Assembly (NCBI GenBank): GCA_003446015.1
Contig: DMBU01000179.1
Span: forward strand, 1 to 21,103
Direction: 5' to 3'
DNA from: Bacteroidales bacterium
GTDB lineage: Bacteria > Bacteroidota > Bacteroidia > Bacteroidales > UBA12077
Length of the DNA: 21,103 bases
The notes under the pieces are model-generated. The model was given only the letters and a program-made list of their open reading frames with translations, was not told where the DNA came from and ran no database searches. Made by a program: the position numbers and the translations under genes. Below, one piece after another: positions 1 through 8,199 of this stretch (positions are counted from its first letter, which is position 1; each line of letters begins with the position of its first letter).

Positions 1-1011
1 TGGAGGATAACCTAAATCTTTTCTTACTCTGGTAACTTCTTCCAGTGCTTCATTTAATTTTTCGCTTGCTCCTTGTTGTTCAAGTTGAGACCTGAAATTA
101 GAAATCATTCCTCCCGGAATTTGATGAACTAAAATTTCCGAATCAATAATTGGCTCGTAGCCTCTTCCTTTTGATCTGAAAGGAGTTAGTTCTGTAAAAT
201 ATCTATTCACAGCCCTCAATGCATCCATATCCAGATTAACATCAAATTCAGTTTCAGCAAAAATGGCATTGATGGTTTCAACTGGTGGTTGAGAAGAAAA
301 ACCAGCCATTGAAGAAATAGCACAATCCACAGCACCAGCACCAGCCCTTACACCCTCTAAGTACGCTGTTTCGGCCATACCACTTGTTGCATGACAATGA
401 ACCTGAATAGGAATATTTAGTTCTTTTTTTAATGCACTAACAAGATTTTTCGACATAGTAGGTGATAATAATCCTGCCATATCTTTTATACATAAAGAGT
501 CGATACCCATTTGAACCTGTTCTTTGGCATCACTCACATACTTTTCAATAGTATGCACCGGGCTTATTGTAAAAGAAAGAGCTCCTTGTGCATGAGCACC
601 ATGTTTTTTCACAGCTTTAATTGCTGATTCTAAATTCCGGGAATCGTTTAATGCGTCAAAAATTCTGAATATATCAACTCCGTTTTCGTGAGCTGTTTCA
701 ACAAAACGATCAACTAAATCGTCGGGATAATTTTTATAACCAACAATATTTTGTCCACGCAATAACATTTGCAGTGGAGTATTCTTAGCTTTTGCTTTTA
801 TTAATCGTAGTCTTTCCCACGGATTTTCACGTAAAAAACGTAAGCAAACATCAAATGTGGCACCACCCCACACTTCGAGTGAGTAATATCCCACCTGATC
901 GATGGTCTCAATAATATCAGTAATGTCTTTGGTACGCATTCGTGTAGCCCAAAGTGACTGATGTCCGTCTCTTAAGGTTGTATCTGTAATTCTTAAAATA
1001 TTCTCTTTCAT
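1..1011 (-). CDS. Pyruvate carboxylase subunit B / oxaloacetate decarboxylase alpha subunit (5' part, cut by left edge)
   Basis: The frame is open from an ATG at 1009-1011 to base 1, giving 337 residues with no stop; the C-terminal part lies outside the window. The N-terminus has the HMGL-like carboxyltransferase signature TLRDGHQSLWATRMRT (residues about 12-27). Further on are IKDMAGLL, with the conserved metal-site lysine, and VHCHATSGMAETAYLEG, with the metal-binding His pair. Family knowledge: this domain moves CO2 between carboxybiotin and pyruvate/oxaloacetate in the cytoplasm. The last visible residues fall in the post-barrel PYC_OADA region. It lies 18 bp after accA on the same strand, so it is probably co-transcribed with accDA. 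I cannot tell a soluble pyruvate carboxylase subunit from a sodium-pump decarboxylase subunit, because the biotin carrier and any membrane subunits would lie to the left. Confidence 0.93.
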   Translation of the reverse strand, partial: MKENILRITDTTLRDGHQSLWATRMRTKDITDIIETIDQVGYYSLEVWGGATFDVCLRFLRENPWERLRLIKAKAKNTPLQMLLRGQNIVGYKNYPDDLVDRFVETAHENGVDIFRIFDALNDSRNLESAIKAVKKHGAHAQGALSFTISPVHTIEKYVSDAKEQVQMGIDSLCIKDMAGLLSPTMSKNLVSALKKELNIPIQVHCHATSGMAETAYLEGVRAGAGAVDCAISSMAGFSSQPPVETINAIFAETEFDVNLDMDALRAVNRYFTELTPFRSKGRGYEPIIDSEILVHQIPGGMISNFRSQLEQQGASEKLNEALEEVTRVRKDLGYPP

Positions 1012-1029
1012 AATATTAATTCTTATTAT

Positions 1030-1926
1030 TTACCTACTTGTTGCAGATTGGTTAATTGAGAATTTTCCCATTCCTGAGAATTTTTCAAATCTGTGTTGAA
1101 TCAATTCTTCAACGCTTAATTTTTTTAATGGCTTGATATTTTTTACAATAGCTTTTTTAACTGATTCCGCTATTGCTTTATAATCAGAATGAGCTCCTTC
1201 TTCTGGTTCTTCAATGATTTCATCAATAACACCATGTTTTAAAAGAGCTTTGGCGGTAATATTCATTGCTTCGGCTGCATCCGGAGCAAAGGCAGCATCA
1301 CGCCATAAAATGGATGCACATCCTTCAGGTGAAATAACTGAGTAAATGGCATTCGATAACATTAAAACTTTATCGCCAACACCTATTCCTAAAGCTCCTC
1401 CACTTCCACCTTCGCCAATTACAACGCAAATAACAGGAACTTCTAGCGAAGCCATTTCGGTTAAGTTTTTTGCAATTGCTTCGGCCTGTCCACGTTCTTC
1501 TGCCTCAAGTCCGGGGAATGCTCCCGGGGTATCAATAATAGTTACAATAGGAATTTTAAATCGTTCAGCTAATTTCATCAAGCGCAAAGCTTTTCGATAG
1601 CCGTCAGGTTTTGCCATTCCAAAGTTTCGAGCAATATGCTCATTTGTATTTTTGCCTTTGTTATGTCCAATAAGCATTACTTTTTGATCACCAATTTCTG
1701 CAAAACCGCCTATCATAGCTTTATCGTCAGAAAAATATCGGTCACCATGTAATTCAACAAAATTATCAACGATTAAGCTGAGGTAATCTTGTAAAACAGG
1801 CCTCTTTGGATGCCTGCTTATACTTACAATTTCCCATGCTGTAAGTTCTTTTTTATTTGATTTTTGTTTATCCGTCATTTTTTGCTCCTCTATCAATACA
1901 TCAGTATTTTCAAATTCAAGTCCCAT
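1030..1926 (-). CDS. accA: Acetyl-CoA carboxylase carboxyltransferase subunit alpha
   Basis: This 298-residue protein is the alpha half of the carboxyltransferase that moves CO2 from carboxybiotin to acetyl-CoA, the first committed step of fatty-acid synthesis. Visible family motifs are RHPKRP (38-43), HGDR (60-63), TPGAFPG (133-139), GEGGSGGALGIG (171-182) and SPEGCASILWRD (199-210). It is about 20 residues shorter than E. coli AccA; the N-terminal helical stretch is reduced to a short lysine-rich linker. The ATG at 1924-1926 gives MGLEFE, which resembles the usual start of the family; an internal Met at residue 17 is a less likely start. The gene follows accD by 37 bp and precedes the pycB-like gene by 18 bp, consistent with one operon and stoichiometric AccA/AccD production. 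Confidence 0.96.
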   Translation of the reverse strand: MGLEFENTDVLIEEQKMTDKQKSNKKELTAWEIVSISRHPKRPVLQDYLSLIVDNFVELHGDRYFSDDKAMIGGFAEIGDQKVMLIGHNKGKNTNEHIARNFGMAKPDGYRKALRLMKLAERFKIPIVTIIDTPGAFPGLEAEERGQAEAIAKNLTEMASLEVPVICVVIGEGGSGGALGIGVGDKVLMLSNAIYSVISPEGCASILWRDAAFAPDAAEAMNITAKALLKHGVIDEIIEEPEEGAHSDYKAIAESVKKAIVKNIKPLKKLSVEELIQHRFEKFSGMGKFSINQSATSR

Positions 1927-1963
1927 AGTACAAAAATTTAGGTTATATAATTTAAGAAAGCAT

Positions 1964-2800
1964 TTAATTTGATTTATTGCTATAAAAACTAAGGATATTG
2001 CTTAAATAGGCTTTCATATCCTTGCGGTTAACAATTGAATCAATAAAACCATGTTCAAGAAGATATTCTGCAGTTTGAAAATCGTCAGGAAGTTTTTCTC
2101 CGATCGTTTGTTCAATTACTCTCCGTCCGGCAAAAGCAATTAATGCTCCAGGTTCAGCAATGTTTAAATCACCTACCATAGCATAACTGGCCGAAACACC
2201 CCCTGTTGTAGGATTGGTTAGAACAGAAATATAAGGGATGTTTTTCTTATTTAATCGAGCTACTCCGGCACAAGTTTTTGCCATTTGCATAAGCGAAAGA
2301 GCTCCTTCTTGCATGCGTGCTCCACCCGAAGCAGAAAAAACAATGTAAGGTAAGTTGTTATCATAAGCGTAGTTAGCGGCTTGTAGAATTTTTTCACCAG
2401 TTCCACTACCCAAACTACCGCCTAAGAACCTGAAATCCATTACTGCAATTACAGCAGGAATTCCATTAATCTTGCCATGACCGGTAACTACTGATTCAGA
2501 GATACCAGTTTTTTTAATATTAGCTTCGTATTTATCTTTATAACTCCCTTTTAAATCTACAAAATTAAGAGAATCTGCCGGACTAATGTTATCAAAGAGT
2601 TCAACAAAAGTATTCTCATCAAAGATAAGATTTATCCTTTCGTAAGAAGTAATGCTATCGTGATAGTTACAATTGGGGCAAACATTATGGTTCTCTTGCC
2701 ATTCAGTGTTGTAAATATGCGATTGGCATTTTTTACATTTTACCCAAAGTTCTTTTTTTGAATTCTTTTTAACGGTCGTAGTTTCGCTATACCATGCCAT
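1964..2800 (-). CDS. accD: Acetyl-CoA carboxylase carboxyltransferase subunit beta
   Basis: This 278-residue protein is the beta half of the acetyl-CoA carboxylase carboxyltransferase and partners AccA, encoded next. The N-terminus has the four-cysteine zinc ribbon typical of AccD: C22-x2-C25 and C41-x2-C44. The crotonase-like fold follows with MDFRFLGGSLGS (121-132) and SASGGARMQEG (156-166), which contribute the oxyanion and CoA-binding region. The start at ATG 2798-2800 gives MAWYSE, a common start in this family. The length is normal for Bacteroidetes AccD. It is the first gene of the accD-accA-pycB cluster, and its promoter should lie in the 345-bp divergent spacer shared with the S46 peptidase, although I could not identify a convincing -33/-7 pair there. 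Confidence 0.97.
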   Translation of the reverse strand: MAWYSETTTVKKNSKKELWVKCKKCQSHIYNTEWQENHNVCPNCNYHDSITSYERINLIFDENTFVELFDNISPADSLNFVDLKGSYKDKYEANIKKTGISESVVTGHGKINGIPAVIAVMDFRFLGGSLGSGTGEKILQAANYAYDNNLPYIVFSASGGARMQEGALSLMQMAKTCAGVARLNKKNIPYISVLTNPTTGGVSASYAMVGDLNIAEPGALIAFAGRRVIEQTIGEKLPDDFQTAEYLLEHGFIDSIVNRKDMKAYLSNILSFYSNKSN

Positions 2801-3145
2801 CTCTATTTTCTCCGCTATTTTTATGTTTAACCTAAATAACTAATTAATTACTTATAAGACAATCAGTTTTTTAAATAGTTTGGCAAAGTACTCAATTTTA
2901 TAAAAAAATGCTACAGAATAATAAAAAATTATTCAGAACAGATGTTTAAAAGTATTGGGTAAAACGGATTTAAGGTTCAGAATATCAGATTAAAACATTG
3001 GGTTAGGTATAATCGAATGATAAAGTACTGCCAAATTACGGGAATTCACTTTTTATTTATTAAACCTTTCAAAATATAAAAAATCAAATAGAAGTCATAT
3101 TATTGTATAAGTTAATTAATTAAGGATAACTAAAATTCTATACTA
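2801..3145. other. Divergent intergenic spacer, no gene
   Basis: These 345 bp separate the minus-strand accD operon from the plus-strand S46 peptidase gene and must hold both promoters. The DNA is strongly AT-rich. The only clear structure is a small palindrome at 2916-2934 (arms GAATAAT and ATTATTC around five A). I found no exact TAnnTTTG box for either gene; on the accD side GTACTTTGCC (reverse of about 2882-2891) is a near miss with the spacing one base short. No open reading frame with recognisable content is present. Confidence 0.6.
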
Positions 3146-5302
3146 ATGAAAAAAGGACTAGTATTCGTATTGTTAATGATTTCAATAGCCAGAGTAACCA
3201 TAGCTGATGAAGGTATGTGGCTTCCGTTTTTATTAAACCAGGTAACTATGGATAAGATGCAGGAGATGGGTTTGCAACTTTCTGCAGAAGAAATTTATAG
3301 TATAAACCAATCGAGCTTAAAAGATGCCATTGTAATATTTGGTGGAGGATGTACAGGTGAAATTATTTCTGACAAAGGATTATTACTTACCAATATGCAC
3401 TGTGGATATCGCCAGGTACAATCACACTCAAGCATTGAAAATGATTATTTGAAAGATGGATTCTGTGCAACTGAGCAAAAGGATGAACTACCTAATCCGG
3501 GACTAAGTGTAAGTTTTCTGGTTAGAGTGGAAGATGTTTCGAAGAAAGTTAATAGTCAGTTAAATGATGGTATGAGCGAAACAACAAGGAATCAGAAAAT
3601 TAAAACCTTAGGAGACGAATTAGCTCGAAAAGCTGTTGAAGGCACACATTATCAATCTGTTTTTAAGTCATATTACGGCGGGAATCAATTTTATGTATTA
3701 GTTTATGAAGTTTATAAGGATATTCGATTGGTTGCTAATCCACCAGTTTCGATAGGCGATTTTGGCAGTTTAACCGATAATTGGATGTGGCCTCGTCACA
3801 AAGCTGATTTTTCAATTTTCAGAGTATATACCGGTGCTGATGGAAAACCTGCTGAATATTCCCCAGAAAATATTTCATTAAAACCAAAACATCATCTTCC
3901 TGTTTCTCTTAAAGGTGTTCAGCCAGATGATTTTGCAATGATTCTTGGAAATCCAGGTTCTACAGATCGTTTTATGACAAGCTTTGGAATCAAAGAGTTG
4001 ATGGAGGTTGAGCATCCTAATCGTATAAAAATCAGGGGAGCTAAACTTGAGATCATGAACGAAACCATGTCTATTAGTCCGGCACATCGCATTATGTATG
4101 CTGCAAAATACAAAGGAGCAAGCAATTATTGGAAATATTCGGTAGCACAAATGGCAGGTTTTGAACGAAATAATGTGCTAGAACAACGCAAAAAATTAGA
4201 AAATGAATTTGTTAGTTGGGTATCGCAAAATAAAGATCGTGAAACTAAATATGGAGAGACCTTAAAACTTATTGAGGATGCTTATGATGCTCGAAAAGAA
4301 TTTGCAAACGCAAGTCAATATATCAATGAAACCATGAGGCGAGGGCCTGAAACTATTGGATTTGCAGGCAGATCAATAGAATTATATAATGAATTAAACA
4401 AGGAAAAATCAAAGAGAGATAAAAAAACAATAAAGAAATTATCAGATGAACTTGCATTTTATGGAAAGCAATACTATCGGGATTACGACCTAAAAACAGA
4501 TCAAAAGGTTGCTGTGGCACTATTCGAAATTCTGAAAAACGATTTGGACATCAAGGATTATCCTGACTATTTTATTTCGGCATTGGAAAAATACAAGCAA
4601 AATGTTGAAACGCTTGTAGTTGATTTATATACTAAATCAATTTTTACCAACGAAGATGCTTTTAATAATTTTATTAAAAATCCAAAAATTAAAATATTAA
4701 CTGAAGATGCCATATTCAACTTGACTTTATCGGTTGAAGAAAAATATAACGACTTGTATGCGAAGTCAAGGAAACACGACGAGCAATTGGCAAAAGGTCA
4801 GCGTTTGTTTATTCAGGGTGTTATGGAAATGCATGAAGGAAAAAACTTTTATCCTGATGCAAATTTTACAATGCGACTTACTTACGGTAAAGTAGGTGGT
4901 TATAGTCCGCGCAATGCAATTTACTATAAACATTACACAACCCTGGCAGGAGTAATGGAAAAAGAAGATCCAAACAATTATGAATTTATTGTACCTGGGA
5001 AGCTTAAGCAATTATACAAAACTAAAGATTACGGGAAGTATGCTTATGGCGATGAAATGCATGTTTGTTTTACTACAAATAATGATATTACTGGTGGTAA
5101 CTCAGGCAGTCCTGTTATGAATGAAAAAGGCGAACTGATTGGACTTGCCTTTGATAGTAACTGGGAAGGAATGACGGGCGATATTGAATTTGAAGAAGAA
5201 ATGCAAAAAACAGTATGCACTGACATTAAATACATCGTGTGGTTGTTAGAAAAATTTATGGGGGCACAACGAATTGTTGACGAATTAACATTTGTTGAGT
5301 GA
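3146..5302 (+). CDS. S46 family dipeptidyl-peptidase, DPP11-like
   Basis: This 718-residue secreted serine peptidase removes dipeptides from peptide N-termini, in the periplasm as far as the family is known. A signal peptide (about 1-20) is followed by the family start DEGMWLPFLL. The catalytic triad can be placed by family motifs: His85 in LLTNMHCGY, Asp221 in WPRHKADFS and Ser653 in TGGNSGSPV. The middle section (about 340-560) is the helical domain that caps the active site in this family. The P1-specificity position, 18 residues after the catalytic Ser (FDSNWEG), is Ser671. Family knowledge: Gly here goes with DPP7 (hydrophobic P1), while Arg or Ser goes with DPP11 (Asp/Glu P1), so an acidic P1 preference is inferred. 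It is monocistronic, divergent from accD and closed by a strong terminator. Peptide scavenging is the likely role. Confidence 0.93.
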   Translation: MKKGLVFVLLMISIARVTIADEGMWLPFLLNQVTMDKMQEMGLQLSAEEIYSINQSSLKDAIVIFGGGCTGEIISDKGLLLTNMHCGYRQVQSHSSIENDYLKDGFCATEQKDELPNPGLSVSFLVRVEDVSKKVNSQLNDGMSETTRNQKIKTLGDELARKAVEGTHYQSVFKSYYGGNQFYVLVYEVYKDIRLVANPPVSIGDFGSLTDNWMWPRHKADFSIFRVYTGADGKPAEYSPENISLKPKHHLPVSLKGVQPDDFAMILGNPGSTDRFMTSFGIKELMEVEHPNRIKIRGAKLEIMNETMSISPAHRIMYAAKYKGASNYWKYSVAQMAGFERNNVLEQRKKLENEFVSWVSQNKDRETKYGETLKLIEDAYDARKEFANASQYINETMRRGPETIGFAGRSIELYNELNKEKSKRDKKTIKKLSDELAFYGKQYYRDYDLKTDQKVAVALFEILKNDLDIKDYPDYFISALEKYKQNVETLVVDLYTKSIFTNEDAFNNFIKNPKIKILTEDAIFNLTLSVEEKYNDLYAKSRKHDEQLAKGQRLFIQGVMEMHEGKNFYPDANFTMRLTYGKVGGYSPRNAIYYKHYTTLAGVMEKEDPNNYEFIVPGKLKQLYKTKDYGKYAYGDEMHVCFTTNNDITGGNSGSPVMNEKGELIGLAFDSNWEGMTGDIEFEEEMQKTVCTDIKYIVWLLEKFMGAQRIVDELTFVE

Positions 5303-5320
5303 TTATTTTGTAAAAAAATA

Positions 5321-5356
5321 AAAAAAAGACTTCTGGTTATCTGGAAGTCTTTTTTT
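5321..5356. terminator. Bidirectional intrinsic terminator after the S46 peptidase gene
   Basis: The arms AAAAAAAGACTTC (5321-5333) and GAAGTCTTTTTTT (5344-5356) are perfectly complementary over 13 bp around a 10-nt loop. Read on the plus strand the stem ends in seven T, and read on the minus strand the other arm also ends in seven T. It lies between two convergent genes, 18 bp after the peptidase stop and 33 bp beyond the end of the minus-strand gene, so it can terminate both. Confidence 0.9.
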
Positions 5357-5389
5357 ATGAATATCAGTAACAGGAATCTGGTATTTACC

Positions 5390-6085
5390 TTAACTAACAA
5401 TCTTCATATTAAAAGCTCCATTTTGTTTGGCTCCCCAAATTCTTAACCAAATTGGCAGAACCGATTCTGTTCCTCGCGCAGTACTTATATCTCCCAAATC
5501 CAATATATTATTCTCTAACCAACCAAAACTTATTAAAAGCTTAGTTACTTGTTTTTTTGCTTCATTATCATTTCCTCCTATAAATACTGTATGATCTCCT
5601 CCAGCAATCATTGAAGGGTTAACCATTAATCCACACCACATAGTGTTAAGGGTTTTTACTACTTTTGACTCAGGAAATTTCTTTTGAATTTCTTCACCCA
5701 GAGAGTTTGTATTGGATAATTCAGGAATTAAACATGGCGGTATACCTTTACTAAAATCCAAAGGATTAGCTACGTCAATTATAATTTTCCCACTTAGATT
5801 TTTTTTGTCGGCCAATTCCAGCGCATTTATAGAATTACCTCCATTTGTTGCATTTACAATAATTTCTCCGAAGGATGCTGTTTCGGCAAATGTTCCTAAT
5901 TTAATATTTTCATTTAATTCACACCACTCGTTAAAAGGAGGATTTCCATAACTATCCTTCTCTTTATTTGCCAGCTTATCCGATACATTACGGGTACCAA
6001 TCATAACCTGATAGCCGAGTGAATTAAACTTTGAGGCCAGGGTTCGTCCTACGCTACCTGTTCCAAGAACTGCTATCTTCTTCAT
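5390..6085 (-). CDS. NAD(P)-binding protein of the F420/NADP oxidoreductase family
   Basis: This 231-residue cytoplasmic protein has an N-terminal Rossmann fold. KKIAVLGTGSVGRTLA carries the dinucleotide motif G8-x-G10-x2-G13. IGTRN (29-33) follows, where Thr/Arg after the second strand usually selects the 2'-phosphate of NADP(H). The centre has IVNATNGG and IIDVANPLD, typical of proteins related to NADPH:F420 reductase and of the FNO/YqeC-like group seen in many bacteria without F420. There is no second domain. The ATG at 6083-6085 is the natural start because the GxGxxG motif follows at once. Whether the true acceptor is F420, a flavin or something else cannot be decided; most Bacteroidetes are not known to make F420, so the F420 label should be read as a family name only. 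It is isolated, without a clear operon partner. Confidence 0.78.
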   Translation of the reverse strand: MKKIAVLGTGSVGRTLASKFNSLGYQVMIGTRNVSDKLANKEKDSYGNPPFNEWCELNENIKLGTFAETASFGEIIVNATNGGNSINALELADKKNLSGKIIIDVANPLDFSKGIPPCLIPELSNTNSLGEEIQKKFPESKVVKTLNTMWCGLMVNPSMIAGGDHTVFIGGNDNEAKKQVTKLLISFGWLENNILDLGDISTARGTESVLPIWLRIWGAKQNGAFNMKIVS

Positions 6086-6498
6086 TACTTTTCTTGTTTT
6101 TAGTTTATTCTGATTTTAATAAAACCGATAACGGCGAGTATTTGATAAACAATTAGGAATTGAAAATGTTTATCATAAATTGGTTGAAAAGATTAAATGA
6201 GAGTAATTCTAAGTTTCTTTTTTAAAACATTTACAGCTTGAACAAATATTACATTGGTATTGTTTGATTCTGCTTTGACTTCATTTTGTAAAAAAACAGA
6301 TGATAAAAAAACAGGAAGTTAATTGTTTTGATTTTCATATAACTTGAATAAATTCTTGTGATAATTTGTGGTGAATATTATGTATTTATGGTAGTAAGAA
6401 AGCTTTCGTCAGGAAAGTATTTCCGAATTTAATTGTGATTATTAGTGATTATTGGAGTGAAGTTTTTACAGTTTATCCTCAAATTTGTATTACTAAAA
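6086..6498. other. Gene-free region with nested inverted repeats
   Basis: These 413 bp carry no plausible coding frame. At 6143-6175 there is a nested palindrome: outer arms TGATAAAC (6143-6150) and GTTTATCA (6168-6175), and inner arms CAATT (6150-6154) and AATTG (6157-6161). A short hairpin CTTTC-GTCAG-GAAAG sits at 6403-6417, and a near-duplicate TGATTATT pair occurs around 6437-6455. The stretch ACCGATAACGGCGAGT (about 6124-6139) is locally richer in G+C than its surroundings and might be the trace of a repeat or decayed gene; I cannot assign it. Confidence 0.5.
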
Positions 6499-6999
6499 TT
6501 AAAAAACAAAACGAATTCCTAAGCCAGGATCCATTGAGAACCACATATTATTGCTTGAAATAAATTCAATAAATGGTTTAAACTCGAAACTAACAGTTAT
6601 AGGTATTTCAGGAATTTTATATTCAATTCCAATCGTCCCGTCTAAACCTAAACCAAAGGTTCCGTAATCAACATATGGAGGATAATTTGAATGCCATGAG
6701 GGTTCTGTATTTCTTTCATAATCGGCACCATAAAAAACGACATGAACTCCGCCGCCATAAAACCAGTTCAATCCATTGACGTCAAATGCCTGAAAGTGTA
6801 TTTCATACAATGCAGTAAAAGAAACACCATGATCCCATAACCCAACAATTCCTTCTAAGGCCGATCCATTAGGATTTACAGTACGGAAAGTAAATCCGGA
6901 AGTTCCACCTGCACGTAAACCTATTTCATGATAATTTTGAGCATGGACATACATGCTAACACTAAGAGTAAATAGTATTAATATGATAAACCTTTTCAT
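6499..6999 (-). CDS. Small secreted outer-membrane beta-barrel-like protein
   Basis: This 166-residue protein has a clear signal peptide (MKRFIILILFTLSVSMYVHA, cleavage expected before Gln21). The mature part is built of alternating hydrophobic and polar strands rich in Gly, Tyr and Phe (for example HEIGLRAGGTSGFTFR, GVSFTALYEIHF, WFYGGGVHVVFYG, GLGLDGTIGIEYKI, ITVSFEFKPFIEF). It ends in GLGIRFVF with a terminal Phe, the usual signature of a barrel inserted by the Bam machinery. An eight-stranded porin-like or OmpW-type barrel is inferred, but no specific family can be named and no ligand is suggested. It stands alone, with 155 bp to the gene upstream. Confidence 0.72.
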   Translation of the reverse strand: MKRFIILILFTLSVSMYVHAQNYHEIGLRAGGTSGFTFRTVNPNGSALEGIVGLWDHGVSFTALYEIHFQAFDVNGLNWFYGGGVHVVFYGADYERNTEPSWHSNYPPYVDYGTFGLGLDGTIGIEYKIPEIPITVSFEFKPFIEFISSNNMWFSMDPGLGIRFVF

Positions 7000-7030
7000 G
7001 TGTTTATTATTTGTTTTTAATGGTCACAAC

Positions 7031-7050
7031 TTGCCTGACGGCAGTTAGGT
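7031..7050. repeat. Short GC-rich palindromic element (REP-like)
   Basis: TGCC-TGAC-GGCA (7032-7043) is a 4-bp stem with a 4-nt loop. The flanks AAC and GTT extend the symmetry with one bulged base. The roughly 20-bp patch is GC-rich in otherwise AT-rich intergenic DNA. It resembles CTGCCG-containing palindromes that I associate with Bacteroidetes genomes. A second CTGCCG palindrome is at 17907-17923. Confidence 0.4.
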
Positions 7051-7154
7051 GGAATCATATAAGTAAAATAATAATTTTGGTTTGCTGTTTTTAAATCATG
7101 GACATTTCATAACAAATAATTATACGATGTTATCGTAAATGATTGTGTATGGGC

Positions 7155-7610
7155 TTACTTCGTTAAGTACATGTTGTGAGCAGGTTCCATTTTCAAACGC
7201 AAACCCGATTTACACAGTTCATTATTTACCACGTTTAATTTTTCAATTTCCCACATAAAGCTTCGGTCGTTGATTTGTTCCAGGGTTTTTATATTGGATT
7301 TAAATGCGAGGTTCCATCTTTTCCCTTTAATACGTTGTCCGGGTTTGATACAATATTCTTTAAATCCGCTTCTTGAGTGAGTAACAGCATTTAAAAAGTA
7401 AAACAATTCGAAACTAACCAATTTCTTCTCGACTCCAGTATTCGTTATTCGCAGAAATAATACATAAGGGCTGTTTTTTTGAAGCAGTTTCTCTTTTCTC
7501 CATTTATATTCAATCTTAATTCCATCTTTTGAAACAAAATCAACATATTCCTGAGAATTTGTTAAAATAGGGAAAAGAATCAGTGTTAAGATAATAACTA
7601 GATTTTTCAT
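7155..7610 (-). CDS. Secreted hypothetical protein
   Basis: This 151-residue protein has a signal peptide (MKNLVIILTLILFPILTNS, cleavage near residue 19-20), so it is expected in the periplasm or outside. The mature chain is basic (many Lys/Arg) and predominantly beta: IKIEYKWRKEKLL, PYVLFLRITNTGVEKKLVSFELFYFLNAV, GQRIKGKRWNLAFKSN. The phrase LRITNTGVEKKLVSFELFYF resembles the Ig-like or COG1470-type folds used by small periplasmic proteins, but this is only a shape resemblance. Two cysteines (in EYCIKPG and ELCKSG) could form a disulfide. I do not recognise the family. The next gene downstream lies 155 bp away on the same strand, so the two may or may not share a transcript. Confidence 0.65.
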   Translation of the reverse strand: MKNLVIILTLILFPILTNSQEYVDFVSKDGIKIEYKWRKEKLLQKNSPYVLFLRITNTGVEKKLVSFELFYFLNAVTHSRSGFKEYCIKPGQRIKGKRWNLAFKSNIKTLEQINDRSFMWEIEKLNVVNNELCKSGLRLKMEPAHNMYLTK

Positions 7611-7721
7611 GATATATTATTTTTGATTGTCCGCTTTTATGCATACTATACTTTTATTTCTCAGAAAATCAAGATAATTTATTATGTATAAAAACGGATA
7701 TACATTATAATTTTATATTTG

Positions 7722-8111
7722 TTATTTAAACTCGTTCTCGATTTCGCACCAATCTAAAGCACTATCTAAAGTTTCAAATATTTTGCAGTTTAAACTGGTC
7801 CAGCGAAATTCATTTAAAAACATTTCAAAATAACTTACCAATTTGGGATCTGAACTAATAATAGCTGTTTTTACTGTTTTGTTCCAGATCATTGCTTTTT
7901 CAAGAAGCGTTAAAAAGACTCTAATTTCAGGAACTGTTAAATCAATATTTTTCACGTTCAATAAATTAAAAGCTTGAAAGTTCATTTTGTCGAATCTTGA
8001 ATTTGATAATAAAATATTATTTGCTTCGAGAAATACGTTTAAATTCAGAGTATCTTCAATTTCAAATATGAGATTGTTATTTAACCATTTATATTTTGTT
8101 GTTTTATTCAT
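7722..8111 (-). CDS. SpoIIAA/STAS-like small protein
   Basis: The predicted product has 129 residues starting at ATG 8109-8111 (MNKTTKYKWLNNN). The longer open frame begins at GTG 8265-8267, overlaps the lipoprotein gene and adds an unstructured N-terminus, so I rejected it. The pattern FEIEDTLNLNVFLEANNILLSN, then KNIDLTVPEIRVFLTLLEKAMIW, then VKTAIISSDPKLVSYFEMFL, ending in FETLDSALDWCE, matches the alternating strand/helix order of the SpoIIAA-like (STAS/Sec14-like) proteins of Bacteroidetes. No catalytic motif and no obvious phosphorylatable Ser in the usual anti-sigma-antagonist position can be seen. It is the last gene of the block after the lipoprotein, 88 bp downstream of it. Soluble and cytoplasmic. 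A partner-switching role would be a guess. Confidence 0.62.
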   Translation of the reverse strand: MNKTTKYKWLNNNLIFEIEDTLNLNVFLEANNILLSNSRFDKMNFQAFNLLNVKNIDLTVPEIRVFLTLLEKAMIWNKTVKTAIISSDPKLVSYFEMFLNEFRWTSLNCKIFETLDSALDWCEIENEFK

Positions 8112-8137
8112 ATTTTGCTGGGTTAATAAGCTTAAAC

Positions 8138-8160
8138 CAGGACGCTTTAAGCTAATCCTG
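8138..8160. repeat. Intergenic stem-loop between the lipoprotein and SpoIIAA-like genes
   Basis: Nested inverted repeats: CAGGA (8138-8142) pairs with TCCTG (8156-8160), and GCTT (8144-8147) pairs with AAGC (8149-8152). There is no T run on either side, so it is not a classic terminator. It could set the relative expression of the two genes through RNA processing; this is inference. Confidence 0.4.
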
Positions 8161-8199
8161 ATTAAAGTATTGAACAGAAAACAAAAAGTATTTATATGA

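Noticed and set aside
5044..5400. 118-codon minus-strand frame opposite the 3' end of the peptidase gene
   Set aside because: It crosses the strong terminator and is antisense to the conserved GNSGSP region; the composition is that of a shadow frame.
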